Part shown: piece after piece, positions 24,584 through 33,433 of the stretch
Layout: the number at the start of each line of letters is the position of its first letter
Position numbering within the stretch: position 1 is the stretch's first letter
Source: Halomonas jincaotanensis
Lineage (GTDB): Bacteria > Pseudomonadota > Gammaproteobacteria > Pseudomonadales > Halomonadaceae
Direction of reading: 5' to 3'
Assembly (NCBI RefSeq): GCF_018448785.1
Contig: NZ_JAHCLU010000029.1
Location: forward strand, 1-44,481
Length of the DNA: 44,481 bases
The notes under the pieces: generated by a model
The model's input: only the letters and a program-made list of their open reading frames with translations
What the model was told of the DNA's origin: nothing
Databases searched by the model: none
Position numbers and translations under genes: made by a program

Positions 24584-25297
24584 ATGAGACTACCACCTAG
24601 AAGGTACAAGTCTGAGAACTATGGACTCGAAGTCCGTGTGACTAATCGGTCAGATTGGAGCTCACTGAACAGAGCTGAAACTATTATATCGGTTGAGGTA
24701 TCACTCGCTAACGAAAAGTGCACTGGCAACCATCTCCGAGCAATATTGGATTGGATCGGTATAGGCTGGTCCGAAATACAATTCTCAATTGGCGATACCC
24801 TGCATCGGTTCAACGTATATGCGGGTGAGTTGAGAACCGGAAATGGTCGGTCAGAAATGGAGATGGCCGAAGAATACACCCGAAACCTTGGAAACGACTG
24901 GATGGAGAGTAATGCCGCTTGGATCGGCAGCCTTCCAATCGACACAAGAATAATCCGCTGGGATGAATGGCGAGCTCATCCCAATTTCCTTGATGAAACC
25001 AAGCGCTTTCGTGATGCGCTTTCAGCTGATCCTGAGTTTGCTGAAGCAGTCTATCGCGACATCCAACAGTTTAACGAAAGGCGCGGGACGACAAATTCGA
25101 AAGAGCACCATCTAGCGGTTCAATCGGAGTATATCCTTGAAGAACTCGCTGTCTATGCTATCCAATCTGAAGAGAAATCCACCATTAACATTTATCCTGG
25201 TAGTCCGCTTGGTGCTATCAAGTATTGTGAAAATGTGTCTGGCCTGTGCGCGTTGAACCGGCACTATGGGTATGTCAAATTATCCAGTCTTAGTTAG
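24584..25297 (+). CDS. Cyclodipeptide synthase, XYP-type (predicted)
   Basis: Predicted to use two aminoacyl-tRNAs to form a cyclic dipeptide. 237 residues, normal family length. By comparison with AlbC and YvmC as remembered: the catalytic serine region ISVEVSLANEK (Ser40), FSIGDTLHRFN (71-77), IIRWDEWRAHPNFLD, the pair Tyr183 and Glu187 in SEYILEELAV (Tyr178/Glu182 of AlbC), and Tyr204-Pro205 in INIYPGSPLG. Tyr-Pro marks the XYP subfamily, where the NYH group has Tyr-His. The ending HYGYVKL matches the NQGYLIV end of YvmC. The start ATG has only a weak ribosome site, so coupling to the dehydrogenase gene 79 bases upstream is likely. The product cannot be predicted. Confidence 0.82.
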   Translation: MRLPPRRYKSENYGLEVRVTNRSDWSSLNRAETIISVEVSLANEKCTGNHLRAILDWIGIGWSEIQFSIGDTLHRFNVYAGELRTGNGRSEMEMAEEYTRNLGNDWMESNAAWIGSLPIDTRIIRWDEWRAHPNFLDETKRFRDALSADPEFAEAVYRDIQQFNERRGTTNSKEHHLAVQSEYILEELAVYAIQSEEKSTINIYPGSPLGAIKYCENVSGLCALNRHYGYVKLSSLS

Positions 25298-25367
25298 GGC
25301 TGAGTGGTTTTGCCGAGCGTATAAGGAGGAAACGACATTGAAATTGGCTCGAAGATAAGAACAGGCT

Positions 25368-25547
25368 CTAGGTGTATGGTCCCGGGAAGTAGTGGCCCGG
25401 GTAATCATGAAATCGTTCAGGTTCTTCTTGCCACCAGTCGAGGAAGCGCTCGATCTTGGCTGGCAGGTGGCGGCGCGCCGGAAAGACGCCGTGAATGCCC
25501 AGTGTTACCGGCGCCTCTTCGGTCAGGATCGCGGAAGGCTTAAGGAA
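25368..25547 (-). pseudogene. LysR-type regulator C-terminal remnant
   Basis: About 59 residues, including EEAPVTLGIHGVFPARRHLP and AKIERFLDWWQEE. This is the usual end of the effector domain of LysR regulators (YPSRRHLPAKVRAF-type). The DNA-binding domain and most of the effector domain are gone. A CCCGGG/CCCGGG palindrome lies inside the remnant at 25381-25401. It marks an old junction between the cargo operon and the defence island. Confidence 0.7.
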
Positions 25548-25639
25548 TCGAGGGAAAGAAGACAGGCTTGTGAAGGCAATGACCGTCGCAGCCGTCAACG
25601 AAAAGCGGCATTGAGCAGGCAAGCATTCGCTGCCCAAGA

Positions 25640-26410
25640 TCAGCGATTGAGGCTTTCGATCTCCGCACCGTCTTCAGATACGATAGCGGCATGCTCGAAT
25701 AAACGCCGCGTCGCTTTATTCAGAAAATTCACCGGCATCGTGGCACCGGCAATCACCATGCTGTCGGCGTCGGTCATGATATCGATCTTGATACTCTCCC
25801 CTGCTTCAAGGTGCTCTCGCAGCAAGGCATTGATTCTGATATTGGTCGCCTGGCTTGGCCCCGGATTGGCGTAGTGATAGAAACGCCGCCGGAGCCGGAC
25901 CGTTTCGCCAATATAATGGCGGCTCTGGCCCGCCCCCGGCAGGCGCAAGCGATAAAGCCCCGCCACGTCCGGGACAGGTGGAAAAACGATCTTGCCGCTT
26001 TCATCGAGCGTCAGGCTACCCAGCGTGCGCCATGTCATGCCGATGGCGAGCTCTAACGGATTGAAGCCGTCCGCTTTCGGTAAGGCGCTGACATCGAACG
26101 TACCGGCAACTGCCCTGGTACGCTGTGAAGGCTGTCCACATGTCAGAGTGACAAGCTTTCCCGCACCGGCGTCGCGGTGGAATGTGACGGTTTCTCCGCT
26201 CAAGTTGAGATTGCCGGTTCGCCAGCCCGCTGAAAGCCAGGCTGTCGCATGCCTGCCCTGGCGCGCATCATTGGCCCACCAGGCCGAATACATCCGGGCG
26301 CTTGCCGGTAACGCAAAGCCGAGGATGGATTCCAGCGCCTTGAAACTGACATGCCGTTCGGATTCACCCAACGAATCCAAATACGCGCTCAGCTTTTTGT
26401 ATTTACTCAT
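25640..26410 (-). CDS. DUF7662-like / GIY-YIG domain protein
   Basis: About 256 residues in two parts. The N-terminal part (KKLSAYLDSLGESERHVSFK then LESILGFALPASARMYSAWW) resembles the small DUF7662 domain often joined to restriction-like enzymes. The C-terminal part has the GIY-YIG pattern: VAGLYRLRLPG, then SRHYIGETVRLRRRFYHY, with LLREHLEAGE following. GIY-YIG domains cut DNA, but the complete catalytic set is not clear here. The ATG at 26410 is preferred; the longer frame would read through repeat copy 1. It is the last gene downstream of AbiEi/AbiEii on the same strand. A defence nuclease is possible. Confidence 0.65.
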   Translation of the reverse strand: MSKYKKLSAYLDSLGESERHVSFKALESILGFALPASARMYSAWWANDARQGRHATAWLSAGWRTGNLNLSGETVTFHRDAGAGKLVTLTCGQPSQRTRAVAGTFDVSALPKADGFNPLELAIGMTWRTLGSLTLDESGKIVFPPVPDVAGLYRLRLPGAGQSRHYIGETVRLRRRFYHYANPGPSQATNIRINALLREHLEAGESIKIDIMTDADSMVIAGATMPVNFLNKATRRLFEHAAIVSEDGAEIESLNR

Positions 26411-26423
26411 CACTACGCCTCGT

Positions 26424-26492
26424 CTGCGCAAGGGATCGACGCCGAACGGCGGAAACCCGCCCCGCGGGGTTCGGTTCACGAGAGCCCGGTCC
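26424..26492. repeat. Flanking repeat of AbiE cassette, copy 1
   Basis: About 69 bases beginning CTGCGCAAGGGATCGACGCC and ending GTTCGGTTC with AGCCCGGTCC. It is similar along its whole length to 28525-28591 and in the same orientation. A GCC/GGC mini-hairpin and a CCGC/GCGG-type hairpin are kept in both. It lies between the AbiEii gene and the GIY-YIG gene. Family not identified. Confidence 0.6.
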
Positions 26493-26527
26493 CCAGCGGG
26501 GATGCGCCGCACCACCATCACCCTGCT

Positions 26528-27448
26528 TTATGCGGACAGGACTTCCTCCAACGCCTTGATAATCGACTCACGCGTGCCGGGCCCTGCCCTTTCCAGATTG
26601 AGTTCGCGCCACCGTACCGCCGGAAGGCTCTCGAGGCCTTCGATGCCCAGCGTCTCCCAGGCCGGATTGCCTTCGTAAAAGGAAATCAGAAATGACTTGT
26701 GCTCTTCCGGCATGCCGGACAAGACCGTGCTGACAAGCCGGTCCCTGGCATCCAGAAGCGTTTCTAGCGACACAGGCCGCTCCGTCATACCGGCAAAGTC
26801 GGTTTCGAATATAGCGCGGATGTCTTTTGCGGGCGGGGCTAGCAGGGAATGTGGCGAATGGTCGTGGCTGATCAGATAGACGATCAGCGCCGTACGCAGC
26901 TCATCGCTTATCCCTTCTTCCTCCAGGAGCAGGTGGACGTCGAACAGATCGCGGGGATGCTGCCGGTCCAGCGCCGCCATGATCTTGCCGGCATACAGGT
27001 CGGCAAAAGACAGAACCTGAATCTTGGCAAAGCCGAATTCATCCTCGGTCGTTTCCGATACGGGCATCACTACCGGCTCATAGACGCAGCCCCGCAGGAC
27101 CGGCGTCACTTCGACCTTGATTTGGAGGCGATGCTTGGTTCGCACTACCAGCTTGTTGATCGGCCCCTTGCCGCCGGGGGCCGATTCCTGAACCGTCATG
27201 TCCGGAAACGCTTTGGCGATGCGGGCACTGATCCGCTTCAGGGCGATATCAATCTCTTCCAGTGATTGCGTCCTGTCCGCGACCGGCAGGTATGTCAGGT
27301 CGATATCCACCGACAGGCGCGGCAAATCACGGACAAAGAGATTGATGGCCGTCCCGCCTTTCAGGGCAAAACAGTTCTCTTCGGCGACCAGAGGAAGCAC
27401 TGAGACCAATAGCTGTACTTGCTGCCTGAATGTTGGATCAAAGGGCAT
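26528..27448 (-). CDS. abiEii: AbiEii-type nucleotidyltransferase toxin
   Basis: Toxin of a type IV toxin-antitoxin system, a nucleotidyltransferase that blocks growth, for example by modifying tRNA, and can abort phage infection. 306 residues. The motif KGGTAINLFVRDLPRLSVDI with DLTY (residues 30-53) is the AbiEii nucleotidyltransferase signature with Asp48 and Asp50. LQIKVEVTPVL supplies the next acidic position, and FADLYAGKIMAALDRQHPRD is the conserved helical block. The start overlaps the stop of the AbiEi gene by 11 bases, as in other AbiE operons. No damage seen. Confidence 0.9.
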   Translation of the reverse strand: MPFDPTFRQQVQLLVSVLPLVAEENCFALKGGTAINLFVRDLPRLSVDIDLTYLPVADRTQSLEEIDIALKRISARIAKAFPDMTVQESAPGGKGPINKLVVRTKHRLQIKVEVTPVLRGCVYEPVVMPVSETTEDEFGFAKIQVLSFADLYAGKIMAALDRQHPRDLFDVHLLLEEEGISDELRTALIVYLISHDHSPHSLLAPPAKDIRAIFETDFAGMTERPVSLETLLDARDRLVSTVLSGMPEEHKSFLISFYEGNPAWETLGIEGLESLPAVRWRELNLERAGPGTRESIIKALEEVLSA

Positions 27449-28271
27449 CCATGTTCTCCGGGACGGTGATTTGGTATTTTTTGTCCAGCGTGCCTCCCTT
27501 GGCGATCATCCGCTTTCCCTTGCCCAGGTCGATTTTGTCGTGGTCGATCATCTCCAGCCACTGATGGCGATGCCGGCCAGCAAAAAAGCAGAATAGCCGC
27601 TTCACTTTTACGCTCTCAGCCTCCTCCAGCAAGGCCTGCATCTTGCGCGGGCGAAGCGTCACAAGCCCCTCCATGAACTTGTCCACCATATCGAATGACG
27701 TGCTGTTCGGAAGCTCGTCGATCAGTTCGAGAATTGCCCGCTCGGGAGCGGAGCGCACCAATGGCCAGCGCCAAGGCCCCCACTCATCGACATCCAGCGC
27801 GCCCGGCAGCCGAGGCTGCCCCGCCTCCCCTGGCGAGTCCAGAGAGAGCTGATCGCTGTAATCCGTCAGCCCCGGCAAAAAGCGTGACCGGTTATGCACG
27901 ACAAACGCCGGCATATCCGGGAGTTTCGCGAGCCAGGAGGGCAGTTTGCGGTCGGTATAGAGGTGCACAGCCTGCTGCGCCTGGTAGAGATAGTGGGAAT
28001 AGCCCCGCATCTCCAGGGCGGTCCGTCCGCCGACTGAGACGGGATAGCTCAGCAGAACCTGTAAGGAAATGACGACCTGCTCCCAGCGCAAAACGCCGCG
28101 CGGCCGCCAGTAAACACCGCGTACCGGGCTGTCCAACCAACCACTGGAAACATACTGGCTGCGCAGCGCCCGCGAATAGCCGTGCGCCTCCAGCCACGCA
28201 GCATCGACCAGCAGCCCATCCGGCAGCAGACGTTCCAACTGGTTTAGCTTTCCACCTTTTAGTTCGCTCAT
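27438..28271 (-). CDS. abiEi: AbiEi-type antitoxin and autorepressor
   Basis: Antitoxin of the AbiE pair, about 277 residues. The N-terminal winged-helix part (LVDAAWLEAHGYSRALRSQY, then SPVRGVYWRP) would bind the operon's own promoter. The larger C-terminal domain (PVSVGGRTALEMRGYSHYLY, SAPERAILELIDELPN) is the AbiEi antitoxin fold. The ATG at 28271 overlaps an inverted repeat; a TTG at 28280 is less likely. There is no clear ribosome site, suggesting a nearly leaderless message. It is translationally coupled to the toxin gene. Family knowledge: AbiEi represses by binding inverted repeats upstream of itself. Confidence 0.88.
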   Translation of the reverse strand: MSELKGGKLNQLERLLPDGLLVDAAWLEAHGYSRALRSQYVSSGWLDSPVRGVYWRPRGVLRWEQVVISLQVLLSYPVSVGGRTALEMRGYSHYLYQAQQAVHLYTDRKLPSWLAKLPDMPAFVVHNRSRFLPGLTDYSDQLSLDSPGEAGQPRLPGALDVDEWGPWRWPLVRSAPERAILELIDELPNSTSFDMVDKFMEGLVTLRPRKMQALLEEAESVKVKRLFCFFAGRHRHQWLEMIDHDKIDLGKGKRMIAKGGTLDKKYQITVPENMDAL

Positions 28272-28351
28272 GCTATACAATATAGCATTTATTCAAACTA
28301 AAACAAGTTTGATTTGAAAGCAAATAGAATAGTAAAACTATACAAATAGTT
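28271..28351. promoter_or_regulatory. Three inverted repeats at abiE promoter
   Basis: TGCTATA/TATAGCA at 28271-28287 (overlapping the abiEi start), TCAAACT/AGTTTGA at 28293-28312, and AACTAT/ATAGTT at 28336-28351, in AT-rich DNA. These are likely AbiEi operators. A similar half, TGCTATACAGTATGCA, recurs near 28592 right after repeat copy 2. Confidence 0.65.
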
Positions 28352-28524
28352 ATATATATAAACTAAAAGGGACACTAAGCCGGCGAAGCACAAGTGTAGA
28401 GCGGAATACCGGGGAGACCGCTAACTGCGCCTTCAGCACATGCGAAGGGCTTGGCCTTGATGGAGGATGGAGCCGCAGGCCCCAATTCATGAAAGAAGAA
28501 TCAGCCCGTCAGGGCTGGCTATAG

Positions 28525-28591
28525 CTGCGCAAGGGATGGAAGCCAGAAGGCCGAGACGCCACCGGCGGGCTCGGTTCTGACAGCCCGATCC
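28525..28591. repeat. Flanking repeat of AbiE cassette, copy 2
   Basis: About 67 bases beginning CTGCGCAAGGGATGGAAGCC and ending CTCGGTTC with CAGCCCGATCC. Same orientation as copy 1 at 26424, so the two enclose the AbiE genes. The DNA from 28380 to 28524 before it holds no gene that I can support. Confidence 0.6.
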
Positions 28592-28614
28592 TGCTATACA
28601 GTATGCATCGACCT

Positions 28615-31116
28615 TTATATTTCGATCTCGATACCAGGCTCGATGATATTGCTGATTGGCGTATACAGGTCGATCTCGGTATCTGGCGCAGTCAAGTTGA
28701 CGATAAGCGAATAGCGAGCTTCCTGTTCACATACAAGCGGATCGCGTCGCTCTTTCCACCACCCAGAGACAGGCTTCACACAAAGCGTATTTCTGGCAGC
28801 AAGCTGCGCACCCGTACCACGCCAGACATCGCTGTGAATTGATCCTGCCGAAATGCTGTCTGATCCTAGCATCCACCCGCTATCGGATTCCCGCCGGGGA
28901 CCTCCTCGTCTTGGGTCCTCGCGCTCCTGGGCATTGATTGCTTGACGAAATGCGCGTTCGGTTTCCCGCGCACGCTTCAGATCAAACCGAAGACCAAAGG
29001 ATTGATAACGCGCAGGATCAATGGCTGCCGATTTACCGGGGTTTGGCTCCACAAAATATGAAAGGGTGATCTTGAGCTTAAACTCAAGCTCCGCGTATTC
29101 CTCAAGGACGTCGCGAGGCCAAGGCAGCGAGTAATAGTGGCATTCATTGAAGACTACGCTGCCATTCTGTTTTCGCCTGTAAGGCTGGATCGTTCTCTGG
29201 GCGACAAGCGCAAGATCGCTGGATGCAGAGGCCGTGGCGCGCTCATAAGAGGGCACTCCATAGCCGAAGATCCGTACCAGCTGCTTGCGGGCGCGCAAAC
29301 TGTTTTCAGAGAAGAGCCGCTGCGCCATTGGCTCCGTCCAGTCAGCGCTGTGGACGATCAATCCTCGAATGGTTTCCGGCCAAAAATCTGTGTGATCCGC
29401 CTTCAAACGCGCTGCCATACGGGCGGCTTGTGCGGTCGCTGCGCTCGTAGCCGCAAAGTTCACGATCGGCAGACGATCTGCCTCTGCGCCCGTCGTCAGT
29501 AGCTCAAGTGACGGACAATCCACAAGGTCCTGCTCGTTTCCGGAAACTGCGCGGTTGCCTGCCTCGAAAACGACCTCAGGTTTTATCGGTGACTTACCCG
29601 GATGCCACGGTGTCGAGTTTCGTGAAAACGGGCTGATGTCGCCGACGTTGGCGACGGGCCGATGATTTACAAAATACGGGTCGGCAGGGTCGATGTCAGT
29701 CTTATCGGTATAGCCACCGACAGTCAGGGCATTCCAAGCCTGGGCGGGATCTTCGATAGGATAGTCTTCAAGGACACCGAGACGCGAAGCCTGCATGGCG
29801 TTGCGGACATTGCCGCCTGATATGCAAATTAACCGCCGAGGCCTATCTTCCTCATCACCATAAAGATGCCCACCAGCGGCACGGTCAACGCATGCGCTCC
29901 AGCTACTAGCGCGATCACCGCTACGGTCTTCATTTGTAACAGCCATACAAAAGACGCGTCGTCTTTCCGGGTTCTGGACCTCAGCCAGCGAGACAGCATC
30001 CAGTGTGATCGATCCGTAGCGTGCGGGGTCGTTGGGATTAAAACCTTCAGCCGGCAATATGCGGACAGATTCCAGACGATGAGTAAGCGCATGCTCTCCT
30101 CTGTCGTGAAGGCGCGAGAAAAGGTCGCCGTACAAGGCGAGACCTGCCATCGACGTACCGTGACTACCACGGATATTGTCGGTAGCCGGCCATTCGGGAC
30201 TGACACTCATCAGGTCACCTTCGTGGAGCGCCGGCTCAATTAATACATGCGCTCTGTTTACGCCGGTGTCAAGCAAGCAAACGCGGGGCACATCGGTGCC
30301 GGGCCAGATCGTTCGTTCAGCAAGATCGTCCGCCCAGTCATGCTGATTCTCACGCTCATCTTCTAGATAAAAGTTCGGAGTATCGGAGCCGCGGCGTAAC
30401 TCCCCGATGCCTTCAGCAACGATCAAGGCAAGTTCGACATCCGCTCGCCTCGCCAGAATGGGTAGAATGGTAGTTTCCGGAAAGTGCAGCCAGCGATCCT
30501 CATGGGCGGGACGGCATTCCATACGCCGGAATACAGCAGCAACATCCGTAACCTTATCCGGATCGCACCAAACCTCCCACCACATACTTTCCTGAGCATG
30601 TTCAGGAAGGCTCGACGGATCGTCGGTCCAAAATGAAAAAAGCCGGGCACGACGAATCGTCTCAACGGGATCGACAAAATCTTTTCGCTTGGGCTCGCCC
30701 CTACCGGATAGCTCACCGGTTGCATAGTCATCGAAGATAGTATCAAGAACCGGGATGGACTCATCTGGAATGAAGACAACAGCAGATACCCTGTCGCTTT
30801 CCTCATCGATCTTGGTTGCTCCGACGACGATATGCTCGCGTTTTCGTTCTAGCTTCTGAGCTTTCGCGCCTTTTTGAAGTTCGACCTCATAATATTGCCC
30901 CGTGCTTGGCGTTAGGCCCTCGGGAAGAGCGGCCTGTTCACGCTCCTGCACGCCCTCGCGGAACGTTGCCTGAAGCTGCTGGCGGAGCATACTCCCGTGC
31001 GCAGCTCTGATACGCGGCGCTCTGCCGTCGCCGATATTTTGTGGGGGAGAAGTATAGCGCCCCGGAACAGCAGAGTTGGAAATATCGAAATGCGGCTTGT
31101 CGAAATCTGACGGCAT
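28615..31116 (-). CDS. ietS-like: Subtilisin-like serine protease (IetS-like)
   Basis: Large cytoplasmic subtilase, 833 residues, no signal peptide. The catalytic triad is visible: Asp283 in VCLLDTGVNRAH, His319 in IRGSHGTSMAGL and Ser558 in VNFAATSAATAQAARMAA, with the oxyanion Asn436 in CISGGNVRN. The first 250 residues are a charged domain of unknown fold, and the C-terminal 200 residues are a beta-rich extension. It lies nine bases after the AAA ATPase gene. An AAA ATPase plus subtilase pair is the composition of the IetAS plasmid-stability and anti-phage system. The protease target is unknown. Confidence 0.88.
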   Translation of the reverse strand: MPSDFDKPHFDISNSAVPGRYTSPPQNIGDGRAPRIRAAHGSMLRQQLQATFREGVQEREQAALPEGLTPSTGQYYEVELQKGAKAQKLERKREHIVVGATKIDEESDRVSAVVFIPDESIPVLDTIFDDYATGELSGRGEPKRKDFVDPVETIRRARLFSFWTDDPSSLPEHAQESMWWEVWCDPDKVTDVAAVFRRMECRPAHEDRWLHFPETTILPILARRADVELALIVAEGIGELRRGSDTPNFYLEDERENQHDWADDLAERTIWPGTDVPRVCLLDTGVNRAHVLIEPALHEGDLMSVSPEWPATDNIRGSHGTSMAGLALYGDLFSRLHDRGEHALTHRLESVRILPAEGFNPNDPARYGSITLDAVSLAEVQNPERRRVFCMAVTNEDRSGDRASSWSACVDRAAGGHLYGDEEDRPRRLICISGGNVRNAMQASRLGVLEDYPIEDPAQAWNALTVGGYTDKTDIDPADPYFVNHRPVANVGDISPFSRNSTPWHPGKSPIKPEVVFEAGNRAVSGNEQDLVDCPSLELLTTGAEADRLPIVNFAATSAATAQAARMAARLKADHTDFWPETIRGLIVHSADWTEPMAQRLFSENSLRARKQLVRIFGYGVPSYERATASASSDLALVAQRTIQPYRRKQNGSVVFNECHYYSLPWPRDVLEEYAELEFKLKITLSYFVEPNPGKSAAIDPARYQSFGLRFDLKRARETERAFRQAINAQEREDPRRGGPRRESDSGWMLGSDSISAGSIHSDVWRGTGAQLAARNTLCVKPVSGWWKERRDPLVCEQEARYSLIVNLTAPDTEIDLYTPISNIIEPGIEIEI

Positions 31117-31125
31117 GAATTCACG

Positions 31126-32124
31126 TTAGTCGTTATTTGTATTGTTTGAAAAAACGTCCTGCATCTCCTGCCGTTCTTCCAAACGACGTAATATCTGGTC
31201 GGTCGTAACGGTGCTTCGCTCGTCGAGAATAGCCGCTTTCACGGCATCTTCAGCTGCTTTTACTATCTCGGCTTGGCTCAGACCAGCGGAAGCCACGATT
31301 ATTTTTTTCCAAGCCATCCTTCCAGTTTTAAATGGTCGGAGGCCCATCATTACGATCCGTTTTATGTCTTCATCCGTCGGCAGGTCAAAGCTGAGGACAA
31401 GATCGAAACGCCGCAGAAGTGCACGGTCAAGAAGCTCCGGGTAATTCGTCGCACCGACGACCAGGCTATCCGTTGCATTCTCTTCCTCCATATATTGCAG
31501 GAAGGAGTTCAAGACACGTCGCATCTCTGCAACGTCGTTCGTCGCATTGCGCTTGCCGCCAACAGCATCGAACTCGTCAAAAAGATAAACCCCGCGCTTT
31601 TTGGCGGTCTCGTCAAACACAAGCCGCAGTTTGGCGGCAGTTTCGCCCATGTAGCGGGTAATGAGCGTCTCAAGTCGAATAACGAACAACGGAAGGCGGA
31701 GCTGTCCAGCGAGCGCTTCGGCAGTCATGGTCTTGCCTGAACCTGGCGGACCAAGGAAAAGCACACGACGGCTTGGGACTTTTCCGTGCTCACGCAGCCA
31801 ATCGCGCCGGACCTGCTGACGCACGAGGTCATCGAGCCTTCCGCCAAGACGAGCGTCAAGTATAACGTCTTTAAGAACGTAGCGCGGCTCCCGGTGCTCG
31901 ATGATGCTTTCGAGCTCACCGCGTGGCTTGGCAAACTGTATGGGGACACTGGTCTTTGAGCCAGACCGAGCCGCGTCGACAGCGGAGCGCAGCTCCTGAG
32001 CCGTCGTCTTGCGCCCTTGCCGCGCTTCAGATGCCGCGATCTGCAAGGCAATGGAATAGAACTGCTCGTCGTCGCCATCGGCACGACTTCGCAACATTGC
32101 CAGTATTTGCCTTGCGTTAGACAC
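31126..32124 (-). CDS. ietA-like: AAA+ ATPase (IetA-like)
   Basis: 332 residues with a GTG start (GAGAG upstream). Walker A is GPPGSGKT (125-132), Walker B is VYLFDEFDAVGG (Asp183, Glu184), sensor 1 is GATNYPELLD, and the arginine finger region is ALLRRFDLVLSFDLP. The N-terminal 90 residues may bind the partner. It belongs to the classic AAA group (FtsH/spastin-like small ATPases). It is paired with the downstream subtilase, as in IetAS, where the ATPase is thought to restrain or direct the protease. A 118-base gap separates it from the GIY-YIG gene upstream, so it may have its own promoter. Confidence 0.88.
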   Translation of the reverse strand: MSNARQILAMLRSRADGDDEQFYSIALQIAASEARQGRKTTAQELRSAVDAARSGSKTSVPIQFAKPRGELESIIEHREPRYVLKDVILDARLGGRLDDLVRQQVRRDWLREHGKVPSRRVLFLGPPGSGKTMTAEALAGQLRLPLFVIRLETLITRYMGETAAKLRLVFDETAKKRGVYLFDEFDAVGGKRNATNDVAEMRRVLNSFLQYMEEENATDSLVVGATNYPELLDRALLRRFDLVLSFDLPTDEDIKRIVMMGLRPFKTGRMAWKKIIVASAGLSQAEIVKAAEDAVKAAILDERSTVTTDQILRRLEERQEMQDVFSNNTNND

Positions 32125-32242
32125 GTCTCGCTCTCTTTTTCTGCCTTATCGTCAGTAACTTACGTACAGGATATTTTAGCACGGACTCGAGGACTTTGAC
32201 AGGAAAACGGGTTTACCTTAGATGTAGGGCCCGCATTCTCAT

Positions 32243-33433
32243 TTAGTTGGCCTTTTCGAATTTCGCATTCTTCGGGTCGTATCGTAACTCGGAAATCGTC
32301 CCGTCCTTGATCTTCTGGACCGCTTGATCAATCACGAATAGCGGAACGAGGAACCACTCGCGCGGGACAACGGGATTGCCGAAGCGGTCCATGATTTCGA
32401 TATCGAGTTGTGCGGGTTCAAAAATTCGGTGGATTAAGTTTTCGAGCTTGGTGCGGTTGATATTGAACAACTCGTAGGTTGCTACGACCTCAACATCCGC
32501 CATCATGAATGTCGGCTGGAGCCGCGCGCCAGCGATACGTTTCGCGACGCTCATATTGGTGACGCCGATCTTGTGTATAAGATCGCGGTTTTCCGCGACA
32601 ACCGGATGATCGGATTTACTGCGCAGGACATAGATCGTGCCACTAGCCTCGTCGCCGTCGATCGTATGCTCCGCGAACAAGGGACCGGCCACGGGTTCGG
32701 TAATGCGTCTGCCTGCTTCGTCCTTATTCAGGGCGCGTTGAAGCGAGCGCATGAGCATGTTGCTCTCCGTGCCATTATCGAAGATCACGCGCAACCGCGC
32801 ATCCGTCCGCCCCTGTGCTGTGATGGTCGTTTCGCCCATCTCCGCGACATAGGCTTTCTGGCCGCCGACAATGAAGAACCGTCCTTGCTGTATGTCGGCC
32901 TTCATCTCAAACGGCCGAGTTTTCCGCAGGCCGCTATCCAAATCGCTCTGCACTTGCTCAAAGAGCAGCTTGAAAGTGTCAAAATCTTCGCATTTTTCGC
33001 GGTTGGCGATTTCCTCGGCAGCCTTTTTTTCGGCGCTCGTCCGAACATATTTTAGCTCAGTGATCGGCGGGGCCTCGGCCTCGATACCAAGCTCTGCAAG
33101 GAGCGCATCGTCATCCAACTCGTCGGTCGCCGAAGACGACGATGGCACTGATCCGGCCAGAAGTCCCTGATGATCCTTTGGCTCGATCAAGTCCCGACAA
33201 TCCGGCTGCTCGCGGATACGGTCAAGGCGAACGGCATACAGACGCTCGAAGATGTCACGGTCTTCGCCATGCTCCGGCGCTCGGCCATGTTCTTCGACAA
33301 AGCGCTGTATTTCTTCGAATCCCGCAATAATGCGCTCTTCGCGGGGTGTGCGGTATTGTGCTTTCTTCTCTTCGACTTCAACGCCAAGCTCGGCGAGAAG
33401 TGCATCGTCGTCTTCTGTGAATTCTTTAGCCAT
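32243..33433 (-). CDS. GIY-YIG nuclease-like protein, last gene of methyltransferase operon
   Basis: 396 residues. The GIY-YIG-type core is in the C-terminal third (SGTIYVLRSKSD near 265, then HKIGVTNMSVAKRIAGARLQ, and an acidic helix NRTKLENLIHRIFEP with the likely catalytic Glu), of the T5orf172/MUG113 kind. The N-terminal half is unusual: the motif DDDALLAELG occurs twice (near 8 and 107), each inside a charged linker, suggesting a repeated docking peptide. Its start overlaps the helicase stop by eight bases. I infer that it is the nuclease of the four-gene operon. Confidence 0.82.
   Translation of the reverse strand: MAKEFTEDDDALLAELGVEVEEKKAQYRTPREERIIAGFEEIQRFVEEHGRAPEHGEDRDIFERLYAVRLDRIREQPDCRDLIEPKDHQGLLAGSVPSSSSATDELDDDALLAELGIEAEAPPITELKYVRTSAEKKAAEEIANREKCEDFDTFKLLFEQVQSDLDSGLRKTRPFEMKADIQQGRFFIVGGQKAYVAEMGETTITAQGRTDARLRVIFDNGTESNMLMRSLQRALNKDEAGRRITEPVAGPLFAEHTIDGDEASGTIYVLRSKSDHPVVAENRDLIHKIGVTNMSVAKRIAGARLQPTFMMADVEVVATYELFNINRTKLENLIHRIFEPAQLDIEIMDRFGNPVVPREWFLVPLFVIDQAVQKIKDGTISELRYDPKNAKFEKAN

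Noticed and set aside
25326..25356. AAGGAGGAAACG followed by TTG and six codons
   Set aside because: A good ribosome site but the frame stops after six codons; probably the start of a deleted gene.
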